A stretch of 64,000 nt of DNA, taken from Acidimicrobiaceae bacterium. Lineage in GTDB: Bacteria > Actinomycetota > Acidimicrobiia > Acidimicrobiales > RAAP-2. Below, in pieces: positions 34,434 through 45,077 of the stretch. A model generated the notes under the pieces. That model was not told the origin of the DNA. It saw only the letters and a list, made by a program, of their open reading frames with translations, and did no database searches. How positions within the stretch are numbered: position 1 is the stretch's first letter; every line of letters starts with the position of its first letter. Location: contig DAHUZS010000114.1 of NCBI GenBank assembly GCA_027315045.1, positions 1 through 64,000 on the forward strand, given 5' to 3'. The position numbers were made by a program, and so were the translations under genes.

Positions 34434-35054
34434 ATGCGTGGCGCATGTTCTCCTGATCCGGTGGCGTCGGAGCCCCTTCCCCAGCTGCACAAACTCGTCC
34501 TGGCCCGCCACGGGGCGACCGCCTGGAGCGTCGAGGGACGGCACACCGGGCGCACTGACGTCCCGCTCAGCGACGAGGGGCGGGAGGAGGCCCGGCGGCT
34601 GGCGGTGCTCCTGGCGCCGTTCGTCTTCTCCCTCGTGTTCACGAGCCCGTCGTCCCGGGCGACCGAGACCTGTGCTTTGGCCGGCTACGGGGACCGGGCC
34701 GAGGTCGACCCGGACCTGGCCGAGTGGGACTACGGGGAGGCGGAGGGGCGGACCACCGAGGAGCTGCGCGCCACCCGCCCCGGCTGGACGCTATGGCAGG
34801 AGGGGGTGGTCGGAGGGGAGTCGGCCGCGGATGTCGGCCGACGGGCCGACCGGGTGATCGCCCGAGCCCGGGCGGCCGACGGCGACACGCTGTGCTTCGC
34901 CCACGGGCACCTGTCGCGGGTGCTGGCGGCCCGGTGGGTGGGGCTGCCGCCGGTGGGCGGCCGGCTGGTGGCCTTCGACGCCGGGTCGGTGGGGGTGCTC
35001 GCCTACGAGCGGGAGGTGCCGGTCATCGAACGCTGGAACGAGCGGCCCCGCTGA
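34434..35054 (+). CDS. Histidine phosphatase (phosphoglycerate mutase-like) protein
   Basis: Histidine phosphatase superfamily enzyme, 206 aa. The catalytic LARHGAT (His26 phosphorylated in the cycle) and downstream TSPSSRATETC, the DLAEWDYGEAEGRTTEE segment and the second catalytic histidine in CFAHGHLSRVLAARW are present. It resembles actinobacterial MSMEG_4193-type phosphatases; the substrate is unknown. The start may be ATG 34434 or GTG 34461, the latter shortening an unconserved N-terminus. Its 3' end overlaps the convergent Rrf2 gene by 32 bp. Confidence 0.85.
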   Translation: MRGACSPDPVASEPLPQLHKLVLARHGATAWSVEGRHTGRTDVPLSDEGREEARRLAVLLAPFVFSLVFTSPSSRATETCALAGYGDRAEVDPDLAEWDYGEAEGRTTEELRATRPGWTLWQEGVVGGESAADVGRRADRVIARARAADGDTLCFAHGHLSRVLAARWVGLPPVGGRLVAFDAGSVGVLAYEREVPVIERWNERPR

Positions 35055-35499
35055 GGGCGGGCGGTTCGGGGGCCGGTGCGACGCCCCGGACCTTGTCGAC
35101 CATGTCGGCCAGGGTGAACGAGGAGAGGTGCTCACGCATCTTCTCGCCCACCTGGGCCCAGAAGTCGAGCAGGACGCACTGGCCCTCGTGATCGCAGGCC
35201 CCGTTGGCGTGGGGCTCGCCGAACTCCCCGGCGACGATCGGCCCGTCGACGGCCGAGACGATCTGGGCCAGCGTGATCATCTCGGGCGGGCGGGCGAGCA
35301 CGTAGCCGCCGCCGACCCCACGCTTCGAGCGGACGAGGCCGGCACCCTTTAAGGCCAGCAGGATCTGCTCCAGGTAGGGCTGGGGCAACCCGGTGCGTTC
35401 GGCGATGTCCCGGACCGAGGTCGGCACCGACGCCGAGTCGTGGAGCGCGAGCGAGAGCAGCGCCCGGCTGGCGTAGTCGCCCCTCGTCGAGACCCGCAC
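35023..35499 (-). CDS. Rrf2-family transcriptional regulator
   Basis: Rrf2-type winged-helix regulator, 158 aa. The N-terminus VSTRGDYASRALLSLALH and wing region RSKRGVGGGYVLARPPEMITLAQIV are typical. The sensor loop reads ACDHEGQC, two cysteines five residues apart, while the third cysteine of IscR/NsrR-type Fe-S ligands is absent. It could therefore bind a cluster with another ligand or act without one. The start is GTG at 35499. It is followed divergently by bpa; its targets are not evident. Confidence 0.87.
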   Translation of the reverse strand: MRVSTRGDYASRALLSLALHDSASVPTSVRDIAERTGLPQPYLEQILLALKGAGLVRSKRGVGGGYVLARPPEMITLAQIVSAVDGPIVAGEFGEPHANGACDHEGQCVLLDFWAQVGEKMREHLSSFTLADMVDKVRGVAPAPEPPALSGAARSSVR

Positions 35500-35578
35500 G
35501 CCACGATGTTACCGGGCACCGGGGACCGGCCCCGGACCACGGCCCGCTGTCGGGTGCCTGGACCGTTAGCATCGGCGC

Positions 35579-35809
35579 GTGCGTGTCAGGCTCCCCCCAG
35601 CTCGGTCGAGTGGCGACCGTCGGATCCACGCCGCCTCGCAGGCCATCGCGCTGACCCAGCTGCGCGCTGGGTCCGGACGTGCCCACCTCGAGCACCCCAT
35701 GGAGCTGGGCGCCACCAAAGCGGAAGCCACCGCCGGCTCGCGTCGGCTCCTCGCCGATGCTCGGGCACAGACTCTTCGGGCGGCGGCTTGCGTCGCTCCC
35801 AAGCCTTGA
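35579..35809 (+). CDS. Possible small leaderless ORF upstream of bpa
   Basis: GTG 35579 lies exactly 6 nt after TAGCAT (35567-35572), the spacing expected for a leaderless start. It opens a 76-codon frame that ends 14 bp before bpa. Its middle part uses G/C-ending codons, but I recognise no family. It could be a leader gene cotranscribed with bpa or only the bpa 5' UTR. Confidence 0.3.
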   Translation: MRVRLPPARSSGDRRIHAASQAIALTQLRAGSGRAHLEHPMELGATKAEATAGSRRLLADARAQTLRAAACVAPKP

Positions 35810-35823
35810 CAGAGGACCATCCG

Positions 35824-36333
35824 ATGGCCGACGACCAGACCCAGATGCAGCCCGCCGAATCGGTGGCGCCCGACGAGGTGATCCCGGCCGAGGGGCGTGA
35901 CGAGACGTTCGAGGTGGCCGGGGGGGAGACCATCGAGAAACCGGCCAAGGTGATGCGGATCGGCTCGATGGTGAAACAGCTCCTCGACGAGGTCCGCCAG
36001 GCCCCCCTCGACGAGGCCGGGCGGGCCCGGCTGCGGGAGATCTACGGCCAGTCGGTCCGGGAGCTGACCGGCACCCTCTCCCCGGACCTCGCCGCCGAGC
36101 TCGAGTCGATGGCCATCCCCTTCGACGCGGACACCGTGCCCTCCGAGGCCGAGCTCCGGGTGGCCCAGGCCCAGCTGGTCGGGTGGCTCGAGGGTCTCTT
36201 CCACGGGATCCAGGCCGCCCTCATGGCCCAGCAGATGTCGGCCCGGGCCCAGCTGGAGGAGATGCGCCAGCGCGGCCTGCCCCCGGGCGCGCCCCAGTAC
36301 CCAGGCGGCGGGGAGCGGCCCGGGTACCTCTGA
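35824..36333 (+). CDS. bpa: Bacterial proteasome activator Bpa (PafE)
   Basis: ATP-independent activator that forms a twelve-fold ring on the 20S proteasome and feeds it unfolded proteins, 169 aa. The core EKPAKVMRIGSMVKQLLDEVRQAPLDEAGRARLREIY, then SELR-like EAELRVAQAQLVGWLEGLFHGIQAALMAQQMSARAQLEEMRQ, matches mycobacterial Bpa almost block for block. The C-terminus ends PGYL, close to the GQYL tail that opens the proteasome gate. The N-terminal 35 residues are acidic and disordered. Its presence implies that the genome has a 20S proteasome elsewhere. ATG 35824 follows AGAGGA. Confidence 0.92.
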   Translation: MADDQTQMQPAESVAPDEVIPAEGRDETFEVAGGETIEKPAKVMRIGSMVKQLLDEVRQAPLDEAGRARLREIYGQSVRELTGTLSPDLAAELESMAIPFDADTVPSEAELRVAQAQLVGWLEGLFHGIQAALMAQQMSARAQLEEMRQRGLPPGAPQYPGGGERPGYL

Positions 36334-36412
36334 GCCCGGCCCGCCCGCCCCACGGCCGCGGTGAGCCCGCCACGTGAGGGAGCGAACGGCCACGGGGTCA
36401 CCTCCCCGGGGC

Positions 36413-36479
36413 TATAAAGGGGCGAGGAGAGGAACCACAGCTTTGTAGTTCGTCCACAGGCCTGTGCGGGATCTGTGGG
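36413..36479 (+). promoter_or_regulatory. dnaE upstream region with palindrome
   Basis: TATAAA at 36413-36418 is a possible -10. CACAGGCCTGTG (36455-36466) is a perfect 12-bp palindrome, flanked by further CCACAG (36435-36440) and CTGTGG (36473-36478) half-sites about 20 bp on either side. This is suggestive of a protein-binding array about 40-80 bp before dnaE. Confidence 0.4.
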
Positions 36480-36515
36480 CCATCGGGCTGACCACGAGAC
36501 GGAGGGCGCAGGGAC

Positions 36516-39500
36516 TTGGCTGAGCAGTCGTTCGCCCACCTGCACACCCACACCGAGTTCTCGATGCTCGACGGCGCCGCCCGGGTCGACGACCTGGTGG
36601 CGGCGGCGCTCGCCGACGGCCAGCCCGCCCTCGGGATCACCGACCACGGGAACATGTACGGGGTCCTCGACTTCTACCGGGCGTGCCGGGACGCCGGGAT
36701 CAACCCGGTGATCGGGACCGAGGCCTACATGGCGGCCGAGTCCCGCCATGAGCGGCCGGTCCGGCGGGGCCGGCTCGACGACACCGGCGGGGACGTCGAG
36801 GGGGGTCAGAAGCTCTACTACCACCTCACCGTGCTGGCCGAGAACGACGCCGGGTATGCGAACTTGATGAAGCTGTCCTCGGCCGCCTACCTCGAGGGCT
36901 ACTACTACAAGCCCCGGGTGGACTGGGAGCTGCTCGAGCGGCACCACGAGGGCCTGATCGCCACCACCGGCTGTCTGGGCGGGGTGGTGCTCCAGGCCCT
37001 CTTGGCCGGCGACCGGGCAGGCGCCGAGGCCCGGGCGGCCCGGCTCCAGGACATCTTCGGCCCGGAGAACCTCTTCGTCGAGCTCCAGGACCACGGCCTG
37101 GCCGCCCAGCGCCGGACCAACCCCGAGCTCGTCGAGATCGCCCGTCGCATCGGGGCGCCGCTGCTTGCCACCAACGACAGCCACTACTGCCGGCGCCAGG
37201 ACGCCGAGACCCACGACGCCTTGCTCTGCGTCCAGACCGGGGCGCTCGTGAGCGACCCCAACCGGTTCAAGTTCGAGGGGAGCGAGCACTACCTGAAGAG
37301 CGCGGCCGAGATGCGGCGCCTCTTCGCCGAGGTGCCCGAGGCGTGCGACAACACCCTCTTGATCGCCGAGCGCGCCGGGGTGGAGATCGAGTTCGGCACG
37401 TCCAAGCTCCCCGAGTTCCCGGTGCCCGAGCAGTTCCAAGGCGCCACCTACGAGGAGCGGGCCAACGCCTACCTGCGCCACCTGAGCTTCGCCGGGGCCG
37501 CCGAGCGCTACGGGTCGCCGGTTCCCGCTCACGTGGTCGAGCGGCTCGACTACGAGCTCGGCGTGATCGAGTCGATGGGGTTCGCCGCCTACTTCTTGGT
37601 GGTGTGGGACCTGATCGACCATGCACGGAGCTCCAACGTCAGGGTCGGTCCGGGACGCGGCTCGTCGGCTGGGTGCTGCGTGGCCTACTGCCTGCGGATC
37701 GTCGACCTCGACCCGATCCGCTATGGACTCATCTTCGAGCGGTTCTTGAACCCCGGCCGCAAGGAGATGCCCGACATCGACATGGACTTCGACGAGCGCT
37801 ACCGCTCCGAGATGATCCGCTACGCCTCGGAGCGCTACGGCTGGGACCACGTGGCCCAGATCGTCACCTTCTCCACCATCAAGGCCCGGGCCGCGGTGCG
37901 CGACGCGGCGCGGGTGCTTGGTCTCCCCTACGGGGTGGGGGACCGGATCGCCAAGGCCATGCCCCCGCTCGTGATGGGGCGCGACACCCCGTTGTGGGCC
38001 TGCCTCGAGCCGAGCCCCGAGTTCGCCGACGGCTACAAGGCGGCGGCCGACCTGCGCCAGATGTGCGAGGACGACCCCGACGCCCGCCGGGTGGTCGAGG
38101 TGGCCCGGGGGCTCGAGGGACTCCGACGTCAGGACGGCATCCACGCCGCCGCGGTGGTCGTCACCCACGACGCCTTGACCGAGCACCTCCCGATCCAGCG
38201 CAAGCCGGAGCCCGGGAGCGACCCCTCGGGCGCCCCCATCGTGACCCAGTACGAGATGCACGGGGTCTCGGACCTCGGGCTGTTGAAGATGGACGTCCTC
38301 GGCCTGCGCAACCTCTCGGTCATCGAGCGGGCCCTCGACATCGTCGAGCGCAGCACCGGGGAACGCCCCGACATCGACGGCGTGGCCCTCGACGACGAGG
38401 CCACCTTCGCGATGTTGCAGAAGGGAACGAGCATCGGGGTGTTCCAGTTGGAGGGGGCCCCGATGCGCTCGCTCCTTCGCTCGCTCGCCCCCACCAGCTT
38501 CGACGACGTGAGCGCGTTGGTCGCCCTCTACCGCCCCGGGCCCATGGCGGCCAACATGCACAACGACTACGCCGACCGCAAGAACGGCCGCAAGCCCATC
38601 ACCTATCTCCACCCCGACATGGAGGAGCTGCTCGGCGACACCTTCGGGCTGATGATCTACCAGGAACTGGTGATGCGGGTGGCCCAGCGTTTCGCCGGCT
38701 ACTCGTTGGAGGAGGCCGACAACCTCCGGAAGGCCACGGCCAAGAAGAATCGCGAGCTCATGGCTGAGGAGCGGGCCAAGTTCGTGGCCGGTTGCGTCGC
38801 CACCGGCTACGGCGAAAAGCTCGGCAACCAGCTCTTCGACATCATCGAACCCTTCGCCGACTACGCCTTCCCCAAGGCCCACGCCTACGGCTACGGCCTC
38901 GTCGCCTACCAGACGGCCTGGCTGAAGGCCCACGACCCGGTCGAGTACCTGAGCGCGCTGTTGACCTCGGTGAAGGACGACAAGGACAAGACCGCGGTCT
39001 ACCTCGCCGAGTGCCGGAGCCTCGGCATCGAGGTCACCGTCCCCGACGTCAACCGCTCGGCGGCCGAGTTCACCCCGAGCGGAGGGGAGCGCCCGGGCAT
39101 CCTCTTCGGGCTGGCCGCGGTGCGCAACGTGGGCGAGGCGCTGGTCGAGCGCATCGTGGCCGAGCGCGAGGCCGGCGGCCCGTTCTGCGACATCTACGAC
39201 TTCTGCCGCCGGGTCGACCCGGTCGTGCTCAACAAGCGGACGATGGAGTCGCTGGCCAAGGCGGGGGCCTTCGACGCCCTGGGGCACCCCCGCCAGGGGC
39301 TGTGCCTGACCCTCGACGACATCGTCGAGCGGACCGTCGAGCGTCGCCGCGAGCTCGAGGCCGGGATCTCCACCCTCTTCGCTGCCCTCGAACCGGCCGT
39401 CGACTCGCCGGACTCGGGCGACTGGGAGGGGACCCGGGTGCCGGTCCCCGACACCGAGTTCGACAAGACCCAGCGGCTGGTCTTCGAGAAGGAGATGCTC

Positions 39501-40112
39501 GGCCTCTACGTGAGCGACCACCCGCTGCGCGGCCTCGAGGCCGCGCTGTACGCCCACACCGACTGCCCGCTCGCCGAGCTGCGCGACGCCGTCTCCCCCG
39601 AGGCTGGTGGGGGCGCGGGGGCCGAGGGGACGGTGCGTTCGGTCGGCGGGGTGGTGACCGAGCTGAAGCGCCAGTACACGAAGAAGGGCGAACTCATGGC
39701 CCGCTTCGTCCTGGAGGACCTCGAGGCCTCGATGGAGGTCTTCGTGTTCCCCCGGGTCATGGCCGAGTGCGGGCCCATGCTGGCCAACGACGCCATCGTC
39801 GTCGTGCGGGGGCGGCTCGACCTGCGCGACGACACCCCGAAGCTGGTCTGCATGGAGGTCCGCCGGCCGGAGTTGGCCTCCGACGGGGTCCCCCAGGAGC
39901 TGCGCATCTCGCTCCCGCTCGGCCAGCTGACCGACGAGAAGGTGGAGCGGCTGAAGGGGGTCCTCCTCGAGCACCCGGGCCCGTGCCCGGTCCTCCTCCA
40001 CGTCGGCCAGAAGGTGCTCCGACTACCGCCCGACTTCAACGTGGACAGCCGCAATGGCCTGGTCGGTGAGCTCAAAACCCTGCTCGGGGCCAACGTCATC
40101 GTGGCCGCCTGA
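36516..40112 (+). CDS. dnaE: DNA polymerase III alpha subunit DnaE
   Basis: Replicative polymerase, 1198 aa. The PHP domain opens with FAHLHTHTEFSMLDGAARV (6-24), keeping metal-binding histidines, so proofreading by PHP as in mycobacterial DnaE1 is possible. The polymerase core has GPGRGSSAG and the catalytic PDIDMDFD (Asp422, Asp424). QLEGAPMRSLLRSLAPTSFDDVSALVALYRPGPM and the AFPKAHAYGYGLVAYQTAWLK segment follow. The helix-hairpin-helix and OB domains (about 1030-1110, GGVVTELKRQYTKKGELMARFVLED) and a short beta-binding end complete it. TTG 36516 follows ACGGAGGG. Confidence 0.96.
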   Translation: MAEQSFAHLHTHTEFSMLDGAARVDDLVAAALADGQPALGITDHGNMYGVLDFYRACRDAGINPVIGTEAYMAAESRHERPVRRGRLDDTGGDVEGGQKLYYHLTVLAENDAGYANLMKLSSAAYLEGYYYKPRVDWELLERHHEGLIATTGCLGGVVLQALLAGDRAGAEARAARLQDIFGPENLFVELQDHGLAAQRRTNPELVEIARRIGAPLLATNDSHYCRRQDAETHDALLCVQTGALVSDPNRFKFEGSEHYLKSAAEMRRLFAEVPEACDNTLLIAERAGVEIEFGTSKLPEFPVPEQFQGATYEERANAYLRHLSFAGAAERYGSPVPAHVVERLDYELGVIESMGFAAYFLVVWDLIDHARSSNVRVGPGRGSSAGCCVAYCLRIVDLDPIRYGLIFERFLNPGRKEMPDIDMDFDERYRSEMIRYASERYGWDHVAQIVTFSTIKARAAVRDAARVLGLPYGVGDRIAKAMPPLVMGRDTPLWACLEPSPEFADGYKAAADLRQMCEDDPDARRVVEVARGLEGLRRQDGIHAAAVVVTHDALTEHLPIQRKPEPGSDPSGAPIVTQYEMHGVSDLGLLKMDVLGLRNLSVIERALDIVERSTGERPDIDGVALDDEATFAMLQKGTSIGVFQLEGAPMRSLLRSLAPTSFDDVSALVALYRPGPMAANMHNDYADRKNGRKPITYLHPDMEELLGDTFGLMIYQELVMRVAQRFAGYSLEEADNLRKATAKKNRELMAEERAKFVAGCVATGYGEKLGNQLFDIIEPFADYAFPKAHAYGYGLVAYQTAWLKAHDPVEYLSALLTSVKDDKDKTAVYLAECRSLGIEVTVPDVNRSAAEFTPSGGERPGILFGLAAVRNVGEALVERIVAEREAGGPFCDIYDFCRRVDPVVLNKRTMESLAKAGAFDALGHPRQGLCLTLDDIVERTVERRRELEAGISTLFAALEPAVDSPDSGDWEGTRVPVPDTEFDKTQRLVFEKEMLGLYVSDHPLRGLEAALYAHTDCPLAELRDAVSPEAGGGAGAEGTVRSVGGVVTELKRQYTKKGELMARFVLEDLEASMEVFVFPRVMAECGPMLANDAIVVVRGRLDLRDDTPKLVCMEVRRPELASDGVPQELRISLPLGQLTDEKVERLKGVLLEHPGPCPVLLHVGQKVLRLPPDFNVDSRNGLVGELKTLLGANVIVAA

Positions 40113-40124
40113 GCGCCGGGGCCC

Positions 40125-40140
40125 GCCGGGTCAACCCGGC
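40125..40140 (+). terminator. Candidate dnaE terminator
   Basis: GCCGGG-TCAA-CCCGGC, a perfect 6-bp stem with a four-base loop, 13 bp after the dnaE stop. No T-tract follows. It abuts the -35 region of the next gene. Confidence 0.5.
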
Positions 40141-40143
40141 CCG

Positions 40144-40173
40144 TTGGGCCGGGGTCACACCATCTCCTAGAAT
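40144..40173 (+). promoter_or_regulatory. Leaderless promoter of the 40180 gene
   Basis: TTGGGC (40144-40149), an 18-nt spacer and TAGAAT (40168-40173). The ATG at 40180 starts exactly 6 nt after the -10, so the A of ATG is the expected transcription start. Confidence 0.6.
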
Positions 40174-40179
40174 TCAGCT

Positions 40180-40851
40180 ATGGCCGTCGCAGCAAGCACC
40201 AAGGACTGCACCTCGCTCTCGGACGCGGAGCTGGTCGAGATGGCGGATCTCTCCGCCGACCGCCGGATCTGTTTCGACATCGGCTTCGTCTCCAAGCAGC
40301 GGGAGGAATGGGTGCTCGTCACCCAAGCCCGGGAGGGGTCCAAGCTCCGGGGGTTCTCGTTCTGCACCCTCGAGCGGATCGGCGGGACGCCGTCGCTCCT
40401 GGTCGGCCTGGCGACCACCGACCGCACCACCAAGGCCGAGACCGCCCTCAAGGCCATGATGGCCGACCAGTACCGCAGGGCCCTCTTGGCCTTCCCCGAC
40501 GAGGACGTCCTGCTCGGCACGAGGCTGCTCGCTGCCGACGGGTTCCGGGCCTTCGCCAAGCTGGCCGACGTGGTCCCCCGGGTGGACCACCGGGCGAGCG
40601 GCGAGGAGCGGGCCTGGGCCCGGCGCCTGGCCAAGCGGTTCGGGGCCGAGAGCCGGCTCGACGACCGGACCTTCGTCACCAAGGGCAACGGCTCGCCGGT
40701 CGGCGGGCTGGACTTCGAGTCCCCGAAGGCGCAGTCGGCCGCCGAGCTTGAGACGCTGTTCGGCCCGGTGAACGTGGACCGGGGCGACCGGCTCATCGCC
40801 TTCGGATGGGCGATGGCCGAGGACCTGGCCGCCGGCCGCCTCAGCCGCTGA
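40180..40851 (+). CDS. Conserved protein of unknown function
   Basis: A soluble 223-aa protein without recognisable catalytic motif, signal or membrane segment. It begins TSLSDAELVEMADLSADRRICFDIGF and has a beta-rich centre (EEWVLVTQAREGSKLRGFSFCTLERIGGTPSLLVGL) that recalls acyltransferase-like folds, but no acetyl-CoA loop is visible. The C-terminal half is helical and charged. It may be an actinobacterial conserved protein; no function is proposed. It has its own leaderless promoter, so it is probably expressed independently of dnaE. Confidence 0.8.
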   Translation: MAVAASTKDCTSLSDAELVEMADLSADRRICFDIGFVSKQREEWVLVTQAREGSKLRGFSFCTLERIGGTPSLLVGLATTDRTTKAETALKAMMADQYRRALLAFPDEDVLLGTRLLAADGFRAFAKLADVVPRVDHRASGEERAWARRLAKRFGAESRLDDRTFVTKGNGSPVGGLDFESPKAQSAAELETLFGPVNVDRGDRLIAFGWAMAEDLAAGRLSR

Positions 40852-40869
40852 ACCCGGGGCCCGCGGGGC

Positions 40870-41625
40870 TCAGCCCCGAGGCAGGACCGCCGTGCAGACC
40901 TTGGCGCAGTAGCTGTCGCGCGGCTGGGTGAGGCAGACCAGCAGGTAGTGGGGCCGGAACCCGAGCGCGCTAGCGAGGGCCTTGCCCGAGAGCCGGTCGC
41001 GCCGGGCGGCGTCGAGAGCCCGGGTGGCCTCGGGGGCCTCCACTGGCAGCCACACGTCGTCGCGGTCCCAGCCGAAGCGGACCCAGGTCGAGTCCTCCTT
41101 GCGGCGCCGGATGAACTGGGGGCCCCGGCTCGGGACGATCAGGGCGGCCGAGGGCCGCTGGCCCCGGAACTCCCAGTAGGGGGCGGAGGGGCCGGGGAAG
41201 CCGAGGAGCGGACCGTCGGGCGAGGCGTTGAGGGCCTGGAGGAGGCGCCGGACCCGCCGGCCCCGCAGTGTGCCGACGTGGCGGGGCAGGGCGGCGACGG
41301 TGGCCGCCTCCGGCTGGGCTAGATCGTCGGTCTCGGGGTCGTCGGCCAGGACCACCTCGACCACGTCGAAGGCCGTGAGGTCGGGCTCGTGGCCGACCGG
41401 CCAGGGGACCCGCAACCGGATCAACGCGCCGGAGGCCAGGTCGACGGCGGTGGTGTCCTCCTCGGTGCTGGCCAGCACGAGGAGGGAGAGCTCGGCTCCC
41501 CCGCTCAGGTCGGCTCGTGGCCAGACCGGGGCGCGCGTTGCCGGGATGGCCCGACCGCCTATGCCCCCCCGGTGGGTCGGGCCGAGCTCCTCGGTGTTGG
41601 CTGGACGCCCGAACTGCGCCTGCAC
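40870..41625 (-). CDS. Protein of unknown function
   Basis: A 251-aa protein I do not recognise. The N-terminal half has two beta-strand-rich repeats (LSLLVLASTEEDTTAVDLASGALIRLRVP; FDVVEVVLADDPETDDLAQPEAATVAALP), suggesting a small beta domain. The middle has LLGFPGPSAPYWEFRGQRPSAALIVPSRGPQFIRRR, and the end FRPHYLLVCLTQPRDSYCAKVCTAVLPRG carries two Cys residues. The first 35 residues are unconserved-looking, so the start at GTG 41625 is uncertain. It lies 8 bp from the DUF255 gene on the same strand, so the pair is probably an operon; it faces the 40180 gene. Confidence 0.7.
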   Translation of the reverse strand: MQAQFGRPANTEELGPTHRGGIGGRAIPATRAPVWPRADLSGGAELSLLVLASTEEDTTAVDLASGALIRLRVPWPVGHEPDLTAFDVVEVVLADDPETDDLAQPEAATVAALPRHVGTLRGRRVRRLLQALNASPDGPLLGFPGPSAPYWEFRGQRPSAALIVPSRGPQFIRRRKEDSTWVRFGWDRDDVWLPVEAPEATRALDAARRDRLSGKALASALGFRPHYLLVCLTQPRDSYCAKVCTAVLPRG

Positions 41626-41632
41626 CGACCTG

Positions 41633-43648
<2,016 letters not shown>

Positions 43649-43821
43649 CTTTCCGAGCCTACGGGGGGCCGGCCCCTCGATGACCGGGCCCGGGTGTCAA
43701 GGGCTGATTCTCGGTGATCGACGGGCGAACCAGCGCCCAGGGCCAAGGTTGGGGCCCGTTCTTGGCCAGCGAGCCCCGGTGATCTGCGCGCCCCGACTGG
43801 CCGGAGGCCCCCTTTTCATGA

Positions 43822-43881
43822 CTGTGAGGATCCCAGGCGCAGCGCAGTGAGTCTGCTGGGCTGCGCCTGGGATCCTCACAG
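43822..43881. repeat. Perfect 22-bp inverted repeat (stem-loop)
   Basis: The left arm 43822-43843 is the exact reverse complement of the right arm 43860-43881, with a 16-nt loop. It sits 20 bp beyond the menE-like stop and 173 bp upstream of the DUF255 start (both minus strand). It may terminate menE, but no T-tract follows on either strand; a dispersed palindromic element is also possible. Confidence 0.75.
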
Positions 43882-43901
43882 ACGCTCCTATGGCGCGTCA
43901 T

Positions 43902-45053
43902 TCAGGACAGCGCGCTCCGGCGGACCTTGCCCGAGGCGGTCCGGGGGAGCGAGGCGACGAGGACCAGCTCCTTGGGCCCCGCCCACGGGGCGAGGTGCTC
44001 GCCGGCCAGCCCGGCCAACTCGCCGAGGGAGGGGGGATCGGCGTCGTCGACCGGCACCACCCAGGCCACCACCCGCTCGCCCCACTCGGGGTCGGGGCGC
44101 TTCCACACCGCCACCTCGCGGACCTTGGGGTGGCCGGCCAGGACCATCTCGACCTCGCCCGGCCAGACCTTCTCGGCCCCAGTGACCACGATCTCGGCCA
44201 ACCGGCCGTCGACCACGAGGCGCCCGTCGTCGTCGAGGTGCCCACCGTCGCCGGTGGCCAGCCAGCCCCCGGTGCCGCCGGGGCCGGGCACGGTCGGGTC
44301 GGTGCCGTCGCGGTAGGCCCGCAGCTGCATGGGGCACCGGAGGAGGATCTCGCCGGGGGCCCCGCCCTCGGCCACGCCGGTCCCGAAGCCGACCTCGACC
44401 CCCTCGAGGGGCACCCCGTCGTAGACGACCCCCGAGCCAGTCTCGGTCATCCCGTAGGTGGTGACCACATTGTCCGGCAGGTCCCGGGGCGCCGCGGCCC
44501 CGCCGAGGACGATGCAGCGGAACACCGCGGGGTCCAGGCGACCGAGCGCGGTGGCCACCAAAGAGACGTGGGTGGCCCGGCCCCTTCGGCCAAGCGATTC
44601 GACGACCGAGGCGTCGAAGGCCGCCAGGACCTCGAGGGGGGTCGCGGTGAGCAGGGCCCGGGTCACGACCGAGAGCCCCCCGATGTGGGCCAGCGGCAGG
44701 CAGCACAGCCACCTGGAGGTGGCCGGGTCGGCGTGCACCGCCTTGGAGGTGGCCCGGGCCGAGGTGGCCACCGCGTGGTGGGTCAGGACCGCCGCCTTGC
44801 GCCGGCCGAGCGATCCGGAGGTCGCGACGACGAGCGCGTCGCCCGGCTCGACCCCCCGGCCCCCGGTGAGCCGGCGCTCCCCGTCGGCGTCGAGGAGGAC
44901 CGATGGGGCGAGCACCGCCACCAGCTCGGCCGCGGCCGGTGCGGGGAGCCGGCGGTCGAGCACGCAGGCGGCGTCGCCGCGCTCCCAGACGCGCACCAGC
45001 GCGTCGACGAACGCCGGCCCGCCGTCGAGGTCCAGGGCAACGAGGTCGGGCAT
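43902..45053 (-). CDS. menE: o-Succinylbenzoate-CoA ligase MenE-like AMP-forming ligase
   Basis: ANL-superfamily acyl-CoA synthetase, 383 aa, shorter than most relatives (about 450). It has the ATP loop TSGSLGRRKAAVLTH, the CLPLAHIGGL region, the adenylate motif TTYGMTETGSG, the hinge GDGGHLDDDGRLVVDGRLAEIVVTGAEKVWPGEVE and a C-terminal catalytic lysine in PRTASGKVRRS. Position beside menB, menA and menD supports activation of o-succinylbenzoate in menaquinone synthesis. The start at ATG 45053 is 24 bp from the divergent menB start. The strong stem-loop at 43822-43881 follows its stop. Confidence 0.86.
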   Translation of the reverse strand: MPDLVALDLDGGPAFVDALVRVWERGDAACVLDRRLPAPAAAELVAVLAPSVLLDADGERRLTGGRGVEPGDALVVATSGSLGRRKAAVLTHHAVATSARATSKAVHADPATSRWLCCLPLAHIGGLSVVTRALLTATPLEVLAAFDASVVESLGRRGRATHVSLVATALGRLDPAVFRCIVLGGAAAPRDLPDNVVTTYGMTETGSGVVYDGVPLEGVEVGFGTGVAEGGAPGEILLRCPMQLRAYRDGTDPTVPGPGGTGGWLATGDGGHLDDDGRLVVDGRLAEIVVTGAEKVWPGEVEMVLAGHPKVREVAVWKRPDPEWGERVVAWVVPVDDADPPSLGELAGLAGEHLAPWAGPKELVLVASLPRTASGKVRRSALS

Positions 45054-45063
45054 CTAGGCCCGG

Positions 45064-45069
45064 TAGCGT
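45064..45069 (+). promoter_or_regulatory. -10 box of menB
   Basis: TAGCGT, 8 nt before the menB GTG, in a 24-bp divergent gap shared with menE. No Shine-Dalgarno, so a leaderless start is likely. Confidence 0.4.
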
Positions 45070-45077
45070 AGGGCGGC

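Noticed and set aside
43847-44185. Plus-strand frame beginning inside the 43822 stem-loop
   Set aside because: It is antisense to menE and its opening merely reads through the palindrome; not a gene.
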